Source: Demequina lignilytica
GTDB lineage: Bacteria > Actinomycetota > Actinomycetes > Actinomycetales > Demequinaceae
Length of the DNA: 64,000 bases
Reading direction: 5' to 3'
NCBI RefSeq assembly: GCF_030418305.1
Contig: NZ_JAUHPX010000004.1
Span: forward strand, 270,893-334,892
Shown here: positions 34,578-43,438 of the stretch, one piece after another
Position numbering within the stretch: the stretch's first letter is position 1
How the letters are laid out: each line of letters opens with the position of its first letter
Translations under genes and position numbers: made by a program
The notes under the pieces: model-generated
The model's database searches: none
What the model was told of the DNA's origin: nothing
The model's input: the letters and a program-made list of their open reading frames with translations, nothing else

Positions 34578-37500
34578 TCAGCTCTCGCGTCGGCGGCGCA
34601 CCGTCAGCAGCGCCAGCCCGGCCACCAGCAGGAGCGCAGCGGCTCCCAGGGTGCCGCGGACGTCCGCGCCGGTGACGGACAGGGCAGGCGGCTCGGTCGG
34701 CTCGACCACGATCACCGGGATCACGGTGTTGACCGCGTCGCAGGTGACCATCCCGCCCAGCGGGGCCACGAACGTCACCGACGTGGCCACGTCGTCGAGG
34801 TCCTCGACCCCGGTGCAGGTGAGCTCCTGGGTGTAGAGCTCGTCGACCGGCTCGGAGACCGTGTAGGTCGCCCCCGGGATCAGGTCCCAGGTCGCGGTGT
34901 CGGAGCTCGAGTTGCCCGCACCCGTGAGGGTCACCGTCGCCGGGCCCACGTCGGAGGTCAGGGTGAACTCGAACGCCCAGTCGCCGTCGTCGGGCATGCC
35001 CGCCACGGTCTTGGTGAGCGCCAGCTGCGCCGCGAGGCCCGCGTTGGTGGCCGTGCAGTCCACCTGCTGGTCGAAGCCCGCGACGAAGGTGACGGAGGAC
35101 GCCACGTCGTCGAGGTCCTGAACCCCCTCGCACATCAGGGTGGCGGCGTAGCCGTCGACCTCCGCCTCGGCCACGGTGTAGGTCTCGCCCGGCACCAGGC
35201 CGGTCCAGCCCACGGGCTCCGCGGTCACGTTGCCGACGCCCTCGACCAGCTGCGAGTCGACATCACCGACGGCCGGCGCGATGGAGAACAGGAAGCTCCA
35301 CGGCAGGTCCTCGGCGACCCCGGTCACGGTCTTGGTGATGGAGACGCTCGACGGCAGCGCGGTGTTGACCGCGTCGCAGACGATGCTCTGGTCGAAGCCG
35401 GCGACGAAGGTCACCGACGTGTCGACGTCGTCCAGGTCCTCCACACCCTCGCACATCAGCGACTGCGTGTAGCCGGCGTCCACCGCCTCGGCGAGCACGT
35501 ACTCCACGCCGGGGACCAGGTCGGTCCACAGCAGCGGCGCCGCGGTGCCGTCACCGGTGCCGGAGGCGACCTGCTCGCCACCGCCGCCCGCCGCCGGCGT
35601 CAGCGTGAAGGCGAAGGACCAGTCGTAGCCGTCGGCCACGCCCTCCACCGTCTTGGTGACGCTGAGGTCGGACGGGAGCCCCGCGTTCGACGCCACGCAG
35701 GTGATGTCGAGGTCGAAGCCCGCGATGAAGGTCACCACCGTGGGATCGGGGTCGGTGTCCTCGACTCCGGTGCAGACCAGCATCCCGTCGTAGTCGGGGT
35801 ACAGGCCCTCCATCACGGTGTACTCCGTACCGGGCACCAGGTCCTCCCAGACCAGCGGCGCGGACACCATGTCACCGGTGCCGGTCGCCGTCTGCAGGCC
35901 GCCGTCGCCCACCTCCGGGGTGAGGGTGAAGTCGAACGCCCACGCGAGCGTGTCGGCGACACCGGTCACCTCCTTGGTCAGGGTCAGGCTGGAGGGCAGC
36001 GCGTCGTTGGTGGCGTCGCAGATGATGTCCTGGTCGAAGCCGGCGACGAACGTGACCGTGGTGTCGGACTGGTCGAGGTCCTCGACGCCCATGCACATCA
36101 GCATCTGGTCGTAGCCGGTGACCAGCTCCTCGGCGATCACGTAGGTCTCGCCGGGGACCAGGTCCTCCCACGTCAGGACGTCGGAGCCGGGTCCGGTGCC
36201 GGTGGCGTGCTGGACGCCGCCCCCGGTCGCCTCGGGCGACAGCAGGAACCCGAAGTCCCACTGGTGGTCGGGACCCACGTTCGTGACCGTCTTGGTGACC
36301 GTCAGGCTGGAGGGCAGCGCGTCGTTGGTGGCGTCGCAGGCGATGTCCTGGTCGAAGCCGGCGACGAACGTGACCGTGGTGTCGGACTGGTCGAGGTCCT
36401 CGACGCCCGTGCACATCAGCATCTGGTCGTAGCCGGTGACCAGCTCCTCGGCGATCACGTAGGTCTCGCCGGGGATCAGGTCCTCCCACGTCAGGACGTC
36501 GGAGCCGGGTCCGGTGCCGGTGGCGTGCTGCTCACCGCCGCCGGTCGCCTCGGGCGACAGCAGGAACCCGAAGTCCCAGGCGTAGTCGTCGGCGACGCCG
36601 CTGACGGTCTTGGTCACGGTGAGCTCCGAGCTCCTGGCCGTGTTGGTCGCGGTGCAGGTGATGTTCTGGTTGACCCCGTGCCGCCACGTGACCGTGGTCG
36701 GGTTGTCGTCGAGGTCGGCCGGCACATCGCACACCAGCGTCTGGTCGTAGCCGGGGAGGATCTCCTCGGCGAGCGTGTACTCCTCGCCGGGGATCAGGTC
36801 CTCCCACGTCAGGACGTCGGAGCCGGGTCCGGTGCCGGTGGCGTGCTGGACGCCGCCGCCGGTCGCCTCGGGCGACAGGATGAACCCGAAGTCCCAGGCG
36901 TAGTCATCGGCCACGCCCTCGACCACCTTGGTCACGGTGACCGAGGTGGGCACCGCATCGTTCACCGCCCGGCAGACGATGCTCTGGTCGAAGCCGGCCA
37001 TGAACGTCACCGAGGACTCGGACAGGTCGAGGTCGGTGACGCCGTCGCAGACCAGCCGCTGGAGGAAGCCTCCGAGCGCGACCTCCTCGAGCCTGTAGAC
37101 CTCGCCCGGGATCAGCCCCTCGATCGCGCGAGGCTGGATGAGGGTGCTGCCGGTGCCGCCGAGCACGAACTGCTCGGAGCTGCGGCTCGACGGACCCGTG
37201 GGAGCGAAGGTGAACGCGAACGCCCACTCGTAGTCGTCGGCGACGCCGGTGACCTCCTTGGAGAGGGTCGCCCGCGAGATCTTCGCCTTGTTCAGGGCGT
37301 CGCAGGTGAGGTGCTGGTCGAAGCCGGCGACGAACGTGACCGTGGTGTCGGACTGGTCGAGGTCCTCGACGCCCGTGCACTGCAGGGTCTGGGTGTAGTT
37401 CGTGTCGACCACCTCGGCGAGCACGTAGGTCATGCCCGGGGTGAGCCCTGTCCAGGTGAGCACGTCGGACGTGCTGCCGGTGCCGAGCGCGACCTGCGCG

Positions 37501-40500
37501 GACGGCAGCCCCCCGATCGGCGTGAGCAGGAATCCGAACTGCCAGCTGTAGTCCTCAGCCACGCCGACCACCGTCTTGGTGACCGTGATGTCGGTCGGCT
37601 TCGCCGTGTTGTCCGCGGTGCAGACGATGTGCTGGTCGAAGCCGGCGACGAACGTCACCGAGTGGTCGAACGGGTCGAGGTCCTCGACGCCGGTGCACTG
37701 GAGATCCTGGACGTAGCCGCCCACGACCGCCTCGGACACGATGTACGTGGTGCCGGGCACCAGGCCCGTCCACTCGAGCACGTCGGAACCGTCACCGGTC
37801 CCGAGCGCGAGCTGCGCGTCAGGCGCCCCGCCGAGCGGCGTCAGGGTGAACCCGAACTGCCAGGGGAGATCGCTCGCGACCCCGTCGACCGTCTTGGTGA
37901 GCGTGAGGTCCGACGGCTTGGCGGTGTTGACCGCCGAGCAGACGATGCTCTGGTCGAAGCCGGCGATGAAGGACACCACCGTCGGGCTCGGGTCGAGGTC
38001 GACCACCCCGGTGCAGCGGAGCGTCTGGGTGTAGTCGCCGTCGGCCGCCTCGGTCAGCGTGTAGAGCGTGCCGGGGACCAGGTCCGACCACACGAGCGGC
38101 GCGGAGACCATGTCGCCGGTGCCGGTCGCGGTCTGCATGCCGCCGCCGGTGGCGTCCGGGCTGAGCGTGAAGTCGAAGCCCCACGCCAGCGCATCGTCCA
38201 CGCCCGAGACGGTCTTGGTGAGCGTCAACGTGGACGCCTCCGCCGCGTTGGTCGCGGCGCAGGTGACGTGCTGGTCGAGGCTCGCGACGAAGGTGACCGA
38301 CGCGTTGGTCGGGTCCTGGTCGAGGTCCTCCGCCACGGTGCACGAGAGCGCCTGGGTGTAGTCCCCGTCGACCTCCTCCGCGATCGTGTAGGTCTCGCCC
38401 GGGACCAGGTCGGTCCAGGTGAGCACGTCGGAGCCGTCGCCGACCCCGGCAGCCTTCTGGAGGCCGCCGCCGGTCGCCGGGGGCGTGAGCGTGAAGTCGA
38501 ACTCCCACGCGTAGCTGCCCGCCACGCCCGTGACCGTCTTGGTCAGCTCGACGTCCGCCGGCTTGGCCGCGTTGACCACGTGGCAGTCGATGACCGCGCC
38601 GGGAGCCGGGTCGATCTGATACCCGGGGGTGTCGCCGTCGGCGTCGGGCAGCTCCGTCTGCGCCTGGTCGTAGCACTTCATGGTCGCGTCGTAGCCGGTC
38701 GCGCCGGACTCGCTCAGCGTGTACTCGGTGCCGGGCTGGAGGTCCATCCAGCTCGCCACGCTCGGCGAGGTCTGGTTGCCCGTGCCGGCGAGCGTCTGGG
38801 TGCCCGCCGGGACCGCGTCGGGGCTCAGGGTGAATCCGAAGGACCACGGGTAGTCGTCGGCGACGCCCGTGACCTCCTTGGTCAGGCTGAGCCGCGCGAG
38901 CTTGGTGTTGTGCACGGTGCAGGTGACGGTCTCGCCCGCGTTCACGGTGATGTCCGCCGGGTCGTCCTCGCCCTGGTCGCACATGATGCTGTCGAGCCGC
39001 CAGCCGTCGGGGACGTCCTCGCCCACCGAGTAGCCGGAGCCGGCGTCGACGAGCGCGCTCAGGGTGTTGCCCGAGACCGTCCCGCCGGTCGCGGTGGTGG
39101 TGATCGTGCCCGCGGCCGTGCCGGTGATGTCGAAGTCGCCAGCGCCGCCGTCGGAGGCCTTCTGGACGATCAGCTTCCCCTGCTGCTCGTTCGTGAAGGT
39201 GCAGGTGATCAGGTCGCCATTCTGGGCGGTCACGGTCACCTTCTGGTTCGCGAGGTCGACGGTGCCGACCTCCTGGCCGTCGGCCTCGCAGTAGATGCTG
39301 TCGAGGCCCCACGGGAGCGCGCTCGCCGGGAGCGTGCCCTCGCTGATGACCACGGGCTCGCCCGCCGTCGCGGCGAAGGTCTGGGACTCGCCGAGCTTCA
39401 GGCCGAAGTCCGTCTGGCCGTAGCTGAAGTCGAAGTCGGTGCCCGTGTCGCCGTCACCGGCCTTCTTCACGACGATGCCCGTGAAGACGTTGTGGATGGT
39501 GCACGAGCTGGTGCCGCCCAGGAGCGACGACGGCACGTCGAAGACGTTCCCTGTGGGGGCGCCGTCCTCGTAGAGCGTGACGTCGACCCACGGTCGACCT
39601 GCCGCGAAGATGTCCTGATACGTGCACATCACGGTGTCGAGGCTCCACCCCGGCGGGAGGCTGTCGGTGAGCTCCCAGGCGGTGTAGTCGGTGCCGTTGA
39701 TGACGCGGTTCCACGAGTCCTGCTCGCCCACGGCCAGGTCGCCGACGATGACGGCCTCGCCATCCCGCACCGTGCCGCCGCCCGTGCGTTCGATCCGATA
39801 GTCGAACTGCTGTCCGGGGGCGTCGGTGGTGGCGGTCTTGTCGATCTCGACGGTGCCGCAGTTGGAGATGTCGATCGGCGGCACGTATGCCAGGTCCTTG
39901 AGCGCACTGTTCGGGTCGTAGCCCGAGGCGGTGGCCGCCTGTCCGCCCACGCTGACGGTGCGGCACTGGTCGCTCGGCAGGATGCGCAGCAGGCTGAGGT
40001 TCATCGCGACCTCGCCCGCGGTCTGGGTGGCCGTCACCTCGACGGCTCCCGCCAGGATGCTGCGCAGCACCCAGGTGCCGCCCACGCGCTGGTACAGGTC
40101 GGCGTTGGAGGCCTTCGAGGGATTGAACTCGAACAGCATCAGGTAGTCGCCGTCGGGGTCGCTGGTCGGCGGCAGACCGTCACCGTCGTCGAAGTACAGC
40201 GCGCCGATCATCGAACCGGGATCCGCGTTGCAGCGCTTGTAGATCGCGTAGACGATGTCGTTGACGTCGCCGCCGACGTCGACCTTCTCAGCCGCGATCG
40301 CGACGTAGGCCAGGTCGCTCTTGGACGGCGTCACCTGCGAGAAGGTGGAGCCCCAGATGGGGCCGTGCTCGAGCTTGACGCCGCTGTCGCCGGCGTCATC
40401 GTTGACATCCGCGCACAGGTCCGGGTCCTCGCTCATCGCATACACGCCGGTGGTCGGCAGGCCGCCTGGCGTGGTGCCCGCGCCGTACAGCGCGTCGAAG

Positions 40501-40715
40501 TCGTTCGGGCCGGCGGTGTCGGCGTCGATCACGAAGGCCGTCTGCGGCGTGAAGGCCGCGGACGTCGCGACCGCGGGCGCCGCCACCCCTCCCGCGAGCG
40601 TGGTCGCGAGCAGCGCCGTGATCGAGACCCCCGCGATGACCGGCCGCGACGTTCGCCGTCGAGCGTGCCGTCCGCGGGTTCCCTCAAACCTGCCTGTGGA
40701 CATGAAGCCGCGCAT
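34578..40715 (-). CDS. Giant wall-anchored protein with DUF5979-type tandem repeats
   Basis: The product is 2045 aa; the ATG at 40715 follows GAGGGAGGGGTATC. It has a long Arg-rich signal peptide (cleavage near AVATSA), an N-terminal domain of about 200 residues with AFVIDADTAGPNDFDALYG, three diverged beta repeats, and then about 13 tandem units of roughly 105 residues. Each unit opens like LTVTKTVSGVADDYAWDFGF and contains WEDLIPGETY and VTFVAGFDQ, as in DUF5979. The end is PALSVTGADVRGT, a hydrophobic helix and RRRRES, a sortase-like anchor with LSVTG in place of LPXTG. A stalk-like adhesin or surface-layer fibre is the likely role (inference). CRP-like boxes stand upstream. Confidence 0.88.
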   Translation of the reverse strand: MRGFMSTGRFEGTRGRHARRRTSRPVIAGVSITALLATTLAGGVAAPAVATSAAFTPQTAFVIDADTAGPNDFDALYGAGTTPGGLPTTGVYAMSEDPDLCADVNDDAGDSGVKLEHGPIWGSTFSQVTPSKSDLAYVAIAAEKVDVGGDVNDIVYAIYKRCNADPGSMIGALYFDDGDGLPPTSDPDGDYLMLFEFNPSKASNADLYQRVGGTWVLRSILAGAVEVTATQTAGEVAMNLSLLRILPSDQCRTVSVGGQAATASGYDPNSALKDLAYVPPIDISNCGTVEIDKTATTDAPGQQFDYRIERTGGGTVRDGEAVIVGDLAVGEQDSWNRVINGTDYTAWELTDSLPPGWSLDTVMCTYQDIFAAGRPWVDVTLYEDGAPTGNVFDVPSSLLGGTSSCTIHNVFTGIVVKKAGDGDTGTDFDFSYGQTDFGLKLGESQTFAATAGEPVVISEGTLPASALPWGLDSIYCEADGQEVGTVDLANQKVTVTAQNGDLITCTFTNEQQGKLIVQKASDGGAGDFDITGTAAGTITTTATGGTVSGNTLSALVDAGSGYSVGEDVPDGWRLDSIMCDQGEDDPADITVNAGETVTCTVHNTKLARLSLTKEVTGVADDYPWSFGFTLSPDAVPAGTQTLAGTGNQTSPSVASWMDLQPGTEYTLSESGATGYDATMKCYDQAQTELPDADGDTPGYQIDPAPGAVIDCHVVNAAKPADVELTKTVTGVAGSYAWEFDFTLTPPATGGGLQKAAGVGDGSDVLTWTDLVPGETYTIAEEVDGDYTQALSCTVAEDLDQDPTNASVTFVASLDQHVTCAATNAAEASTLTLTKTVSGVDDALAWGFDFTLSPDATGGGMQTATGTGDMVSAPLVWSDLVPGTLYTLTEAADGDYTQTLRCTGVVDLDPSPTVVSFIAGFDQSIVCSAVNTAKPSDLTLTKTVDGVASDLPWQFGFTLTPLGGAPDAQLALGTGDGSDVLEWTGLVPGTTYIVSEAVVGGYVQDLQCTGVEDLDPFDHSVTFVAGFDQHIVCTADNTAKPTDITVTKTVVGVAEDYSWQFGFLLTPIGGLPSAQVALGTGSTSDVLTWTGLTPGMTYVLAEVVDTNYTQTLQCTGVEDLDQSDTTVTFVAGFDQHLTCDALNKAKISRATLSKEVTGVADDYEWAFAFTFAPTGPSSRSSEQFVLGGTGSTLIQPRAIEGLIPGEVYRLEEVALGGFLQRLVCDGVTDLDLSESSVTFMAGFDQSIVCRAVNDAVPTSVTVTKVVEGVADDYAWDFGFILSPEATGGGVQHATGTGPGSDVLTWEDLIPGEEYTLAEEILPGYDQTLVCDVPADLDDNPTTVTWRHGVNQNITCTATNTARSSELTVTKTVSGVADDYAWDFGFLLSPEATGGGEQHATGTGPGSDVLTWEDLIPGETYVIAEELVTGYDQMLMCTGVEDLDQSDTTVTFVAGFDQDIACDATNDALPSSLTVTKTVTNVGPDHQWDFGFLLSPEATGGGVQHATGTGPGSDVLTWEDLVPGETYVIAEELVTGYDQMLMCMGVEDLDQSDTTVTFVAGFDQDIICDATNDALPSSLTLTKEVTGVADTLAWAFDFTLTPEVGDGGLQTATGTGDMVSAPLVWEDLVPGTEYTVMEGLYPDYDGMLVCTGVEDTDPDPTVVTFIAGFDLDITCVASNAGLPSDLSVTKTVEGVADGYDWSFAFTLTPAAGGGGEQVASGTGDGTAAPLLWTDLVPGVEYVLAEAVDAGYTQSLMCEGVEDLDDVDTSVTFVAGFDQSIVCDAVNTALPSSVSITKTVTGVAEDLPWSFLFSIAPAVGDVDSQLVEGVGNVTAEPVGWTGLVPGETYTVAEAEVDGYAATLMCEGVQDLDDVASSVTFVAGFDQQVDCTATNAGLAAQLALTKTVAGMPDDGDWAFEFTLTSDVGPATVTLTGAGNSSSDTATWDLIPGATYTVSEPVDELYTQELTCTGVEDLDDVATSVTFVAPLGGMVTCDAVNTVIPVIVVEPTEPPALSVTGADVRGTLGAAALLLVAGLALLTVRRRRES
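34735..38895 (-). repeat. Tandem coding repeat of about 315 bp, about 13 units
   Basis: The units encode the DUF5979-type domains. Neighbouring units near 36001-36850 are almost identical in DNA: the stretch beginning GCGTCGTTGGTGGCGTCGCA at 36001 recurs at 36319, 318 bases on, and part of it again near 36780. Outer units differ much more. Recent duplication or gene conversion in the middle of the array is likely, and copy number may vary between strains. Confidence 0.85.
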
Positions 40716-40754
40716 GATACCCCTCCCTCACTGGGGTCGCGCAGGTCACTCCCT

Positions 40755-40770
40755 TGTGACCTACATCACA
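40755..40770. promoter_or_regulatory. CRP/GlxR-like operator, perfect consensus
   Basis: TGTGACCTACATCACA fits TGTGA-N6-TCACA exactly, 40 bases upstream of the giant wall-protein ATG. A second site is centred 35 bases further upstream. Its closeness to the start suggests repression, or a leader site, rather than classical activation. Confidence 0.65.
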
Positions 40771-40789
40771 TTCGACGCTACGCCCGCGA

Positions 40790-40805
40790 TGTGACATACG
40801 CCACA
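40790..40805. promoter_or_regulatory. Second CRP/GlxR-like operator
   Basis: TGTGACATACGCCACA fits the same consensus at 9 of 10 fixed positions, upstream of the perfect site. Two sites in tandem make regulation of the wall-protein gene by a CRP-family protein more likely than one alone. Confidence 0.55.
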
Positions 40806-40826
40806 TTGAGCCGTTCGGGACGTATG

Positions 40827-40839
40827 TTATGTCCGTTTT
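40827..40839 (-). promoter_or_regulatory. CGGACATA box upstream of the giant wall-protein gene
   Basis: On the minus strand it reads AAAACGGACATAA, 112 bases before the ATG at 40715. It is the third copy of AAANCGGACATAR in this window, again oriented toward its gene. The surrounding GAAAAGCGCAACA is AT-rich compared with the rest of the DNA. Confidence 0.45.
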
Positions 40840-41193
40840 GTTGCGCTTTTCGGGGATGAATGTGGCCGATTCGTGATGTAGAAGGCCTCAAGTCGGGGCG
40901 TTTCCGGCCGAAGCGCCGACCGGCTCGGGCCCATGTCGCCGCCGGCCAGAACGGCCGTCGATGCGACAACGCATCCGGGCGTGTCGCGCATCGTCCCGGC
41001 CCTGCGCCGTGCCCCAGAAGCCCTGTGAGTGCACGGCGCGACGCCTAGGGCGCTCGGCGTCGCACGGTGCACTCGCAGGACCGACAACGGCGGCTGTGGA
41101 CAGCCGGCGCTCGTCCACAGATCTCCGAGCGGCGGCTCCGCGCTCCCGATGCTCTGTTGCGCTGGAGAGATGCGCGCGATCCCGGGGGTGCCC
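40840..41193. other. Non-coding gap between the wall-protein and DUF559 genes
   Basis: With the promoter region of the wall-protein gene this makes a gap of about 480 bases. It holds one GCATCGTCC 9-mer (40988-40996) and one copy of the GAGTGCAC inverted-repeat family (41022-41079). An open frame runs from 41029 into the DUF559 gene, but its first 55 codons pass through the inverted repeat and do not look like protein. I see no RNA gene here. Confidence 0.6.
41022..41079. repeat. GAGTGCAC inverted-repeat element, copy 1
   Basis: Arms of 24 bases (41022-41045 and 41056-41079) match at about 21 positions; the core is GAGTGCACNGCGCGACGCC with a 10-base loop. A second copy lies beyond the DUF559 gene (42088-42144) and a third at 58520-58573. 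Two copies therefore bracket one gene. Confidence 0.75.
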
Positions 41194-42114
41194 ATGCCCA
41201 GCGGCCTCCTGGCCGACCACCTCGACTCCCATCCCCATGCGTGGTCGCGCGCCGAGCTGCTCCACGCCTGGTCGACCCGGCGACTCACCCGCGCCATCGC
41301 CGACGGAGCCGTGACCCGGCTGCTGCCGAGCGTCTACTGCGGTTCCCGCCACGCAGCTGATCCGGTGGTTCGAGGCGAGGCCCTCAACCTGTGGCACCCC
41401 GCGGGCCTGGTCACCGGCGAGCTGGCGCTGCATCTGTGCGCGCGCCAACTTCCCGCGCCGGACCGGGCCGCCCTGATCGTGCCGCGTGGACAGCACCTGC
41501 GATCCCCGAGCTGGGTGCGGCTGCTGCAGGTGGGGACGCCACGGGTGAGCACCAGCTTCTCCATGGTGAACTGCGCGGTCCCCGAGCGCACGCTGCTCGA
41601 TGCCTGGCGTCTCGCCGCACCGGAGCGCCGGGCAAGCATCGCGTGGGAGGCCCTGTGGGCGCGCGCCTGCAGCTGGCGCCAGCTCCGGCGGGAGGTCGAG
41701 CGCGCTCCGCGGGTGCCGGGACGCGTCGAGCTCGAGCGGATGCTCGGCTGGTTCGCCGCCGGCGCCACCACCCCGCTCGAGGTCCGCGCACGGTACGAGA
41801 CCTTCGCGGATCAGCGCTTCCGAGAGTTCGAGTGGCAGGTTCCGCTGGCGTTGAGATCGCGGCGCGCCACCGTCGACATGCTGCACCGGCGCGCGGCGGT
41901 CGTGGTCGAGCTCGACGGCGACCGCTATCACTCGACGCGCCAGGCGCGCGATGCGGATCGCGAGCGCCAGACGGACCTGGTCGCCGCAGGGTTCGCTGTG
42001 CTCCGCTTCGGCTGGCGCGATGTGGTCGATCGGCCCGCGTGGTGCCGGGACCGGGTGCTCACGACCGTATCCGCGCGCCTCGCGGGTCCTGCGAGTGCAC
42101 GACGCGACGCCTAG
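41194..42114 (+). CDS. DUF559 domain protein (Vsr/endonuclease-like fold)
   Basis: The product is 306 aa from the ATG at 41194 (GGGGGTG upstream); an in-frame ATG at 41170 with GGAGAG close before it is the alternative. The N-terminal part resembles the AbiEi-like/transcriptional-regulator region often fused to DUF559 (WSRAELLHAWSTRRLTRAI, LPSVYC). The C-terminal domain shows VVVELDGDRYHSTRQARDADRERQ and GFAVLRFGWRDVVDRP, the E-x-D...D-x2-R pattern of restriction-like nucleases. Such genes are common and often multicopy in Micrococcales; the function is unknown. Its last codons run into an inverted repeat, so the C-terminus (GPASARRDA) is encoded by repeat DNA. Confidence 0.8.
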   Translation: MPSGLLADHLDSHPHAWSRAELLHAWSTRRLTRAIADGAVTRLLPSVYCGSRHAADPVVRGEALNLWHPAGLVTGELALHLCARQLPAPDRAALIVPRGQHLRSPSWVRLLQVGTPRVSTSFSMVNCAVPERTLLDAWRLAAPERRASIAWEALWARACSWRQLRREVERAPRVPGRVELERMLGWFAAGATTPLEVRARYETFADQRFREFEWQVPLALRSRRATVDMLHRRAAVVVELDGDRYHSTRQARDADRERQTDLVAAGFAVLRFGWRDVVDRPAWCRDRVLTTVSARLAGPASARRDA

Positions 42115-42289
42115 GGCGTCCAACGTCGCGCGGTGCACTCACAGCTGGCGGCCCGCCGCGTACGACGCTCGTCCGGCTGGCCGCGATGGCCGCGTAGTCG
42201 ACCCGGTTCACCCGCCACAGCACCGCGACCACGCCGACGTAGGCGACGAAGACGATCAGGCCGGCCACGACCGGTGCGTCCGCAAGCAT
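42059..42289 (-). CDS. Small single-helix membrane protein
   Basis: The product is 76 aa. The ATG at 42289 has CGGAGG 5 bases upstream, a good ribosome site. It has one membrane helix near the N-terminus (PVVAGLIVFVAYVGVVAVLW) and a basic cytoplasmic tail. The tail is read through the GAGTGCAC inverted repeat and overlaps the end of the convergent DUF559 gene by 56 bases, so the last third may be an accident of the missing stop codon. No family was recognised. Confidence 0.55.
   Translation of the reverse strand: MLADAPVVAGLIVFVAYVGVVAVLWRVNRVDYAAIAASRTSVVRGGPPAVSAPRDVGRPRRRVVHSQDPRGARIRS
42088..42144. repeat. GAGTGCAC inverted-repeat element, copy 2
   Basis: Left arm 42088-42111 and right arm 42123-42144 have the same core as copy 1 (GAGTGCACGACGCGACGCC on the left), pairing at about 19 of 22 positions. 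It covers the convergent 3' ends of the DUF559 gene and the small membrane-protein gene. Confidence 0.75.
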
Positions 42290-42366
42290 GCGTCCTCCGA
42301 ATCCCCTGGCACGGGCGGCGACCCGCGCCGGATCCCGCCAATCCTGCCAGGGCGGGGGCCCGGCGG

Positions 42367-43392
42367 CTAGGCCGTCAGCTGCGGCATGCCCTCCGGGGGG
42401 AGCACCTCGGTCGACGTGGGAGCGGGGCGGGTCAACGGCACCGGCGTCCCCCACACGGGCTCGCCGTCGACGAAGGGCAGCACCTGCGCGCACGCCTGAC
42501 GGTTGGGCTCCCACAGGGGGTCGCCCACGATCTCGGTGTAGGTGCGGGCGTGATAGACCAGCACGGTCTCGCCGTCCTCGTTCTCCGTGAACGAGTTGTG
42601 GCCGGGCCCGTAGATGCCGACGGCGGGATCGGAGGTGAACACCGGCTCCGGCGACTTGGTCCAGGCCGCCGGGTCGAGCGGATCCGCGTCCGCGTCGGCC
42701 GTCAGCAGGCCCATCGCGTACTCGATGCCCGTGCCGGACGCCGAGTAGCTGAGGTACAGCCTGCCGTCCCGCTGCAGCACGGACGGCCCCTCGTTGACCC
42801 AGAACACGCGGGTCTCCCAGTCGTACTCCGGCTTGGTCAGCATGACCGCCGGCGTGGCCAGCGTCCACGGGTTCGCCATGCGCGCGATGTACAGGTTCGA
42901 GTTGCCGCGGATCGCGAGATCCTGCTGCGCCCACACCAGGTACTGGACGCCGTCCTTCACGAAGCTGGTGGCGTCCAGCGCGAACGTCTCCCAGCCGGTG
43001 TCGACCTGGCCGCGCTCGACCCAGGTGCCCGTGATGGGGTCGGCGTCGGTGCACTCGAGGACGTAGACGCGGTGGTTGAAGGTCTCGGCGGTGCCGGGCT
43101 CGTCCGCCGACGGCGCGCCCGTGGGCGACGCCGCGTAGTAGACGTACCAGGCGCCGTTCACCCGGTGGATCTCGGGCGCCCAGATCAGCTGCGACTGCGG
43201 ACCCGAGTCGTGCTTCACCCAGATGGTGTGCTCCTCGGCCGCCTGCAGGTCCTCGAGGCGCGAGGCGCGACGCAGGACGATGCGGTCGTACCGCGGGTGC
43301 GAGCCGGTGAAGTAGTACTGGTCACCGTCGCGGAGCACGCACGGGTCGGCGCGCTGCAGCACGATGGGGTTCGGGATGAGGTCCTCGGACAC
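42367..43392 (-). CDS. Glycoside hydrolase family 43 enzyme
   Basis: The product is 341 aa without a signal peptide. The GTG start at 43392 has AAGGAG 7 bases upstream. GH43 five-blade propeller motifs are visible: LQRADPCVLRDGDQYYFTGS (catalytic base Asp), QLIWAPEIHRVNGAWYVYYA (Asp/Glu pKa region) and FWVNEGPSVLQRDGRLYLSYS (catalytic acid Glu), then GPGHNSFTENEDGE. Likely substrates are alpha-L-arabinosides or beta-xylosides imported as oligosaccharides by the neighbouring symporter. A LacI-like operator lies about 107 bases upstream. It is intracellular, which fits use on small transported sugars. Confidence 0.88.
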   Translation of the reverse strand: MSEDLIPNPIVLQRADPCVLRDGDQYYFTGSHPRYDRIVLRRASRLEDLQAAEEHTIWVKHDSGPQSQLIWAPEIHRVNGAWYVYYAASPTGAPSADEPGTAETFNHRVYVLECTDADPITGTWVERGQVDTGWETFALDATSFVKDGVQYLVWAQQDLAIRGNSNLYIARMANPWTLATPAVMLTKPEYDWETRVFWVNEGPSVLQRDGRLYLSYSASGTGIEYAMGLLTADADADPLDPAAWTKSPEPVFTSDPAVGIYGPGHNSFTENEDGETVLVYHARTYTEIVGDPLWEPNRQACAQVLPFVDGEPVWGTPVPLTRPAPTSTEVLPPEGMPQLTA

Positions 43393-43438
43393 GGATGGCT
43401 CCTTCGACAGGCGGTCGCCGCATCGTCGCTGGTACGGC

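Noticed and set aside
36001..36850. Repeats that could be mistaken for a CRISPR array
   Set aside because: The unit is about 318 bases, in frame, and codes for DUF5979-type domains; there are no short repeats with unique spacers and no cas genes.
36207..40859. A 1550-codon open frame on the plus strand
   Set aside because: It is antisense to the giant wall-protein gene and exists because repeated high-GC coding DNA lacks stops. Its product is Arg/His/Gly-rich with no domain.
41029..41193. N-terminal extension of the DUF559 gene
   Set aside because: The first 55 codons pass through an inverted repeat found elsewhere and carry no conserved residues; the start at 41194 has a ribosome site.
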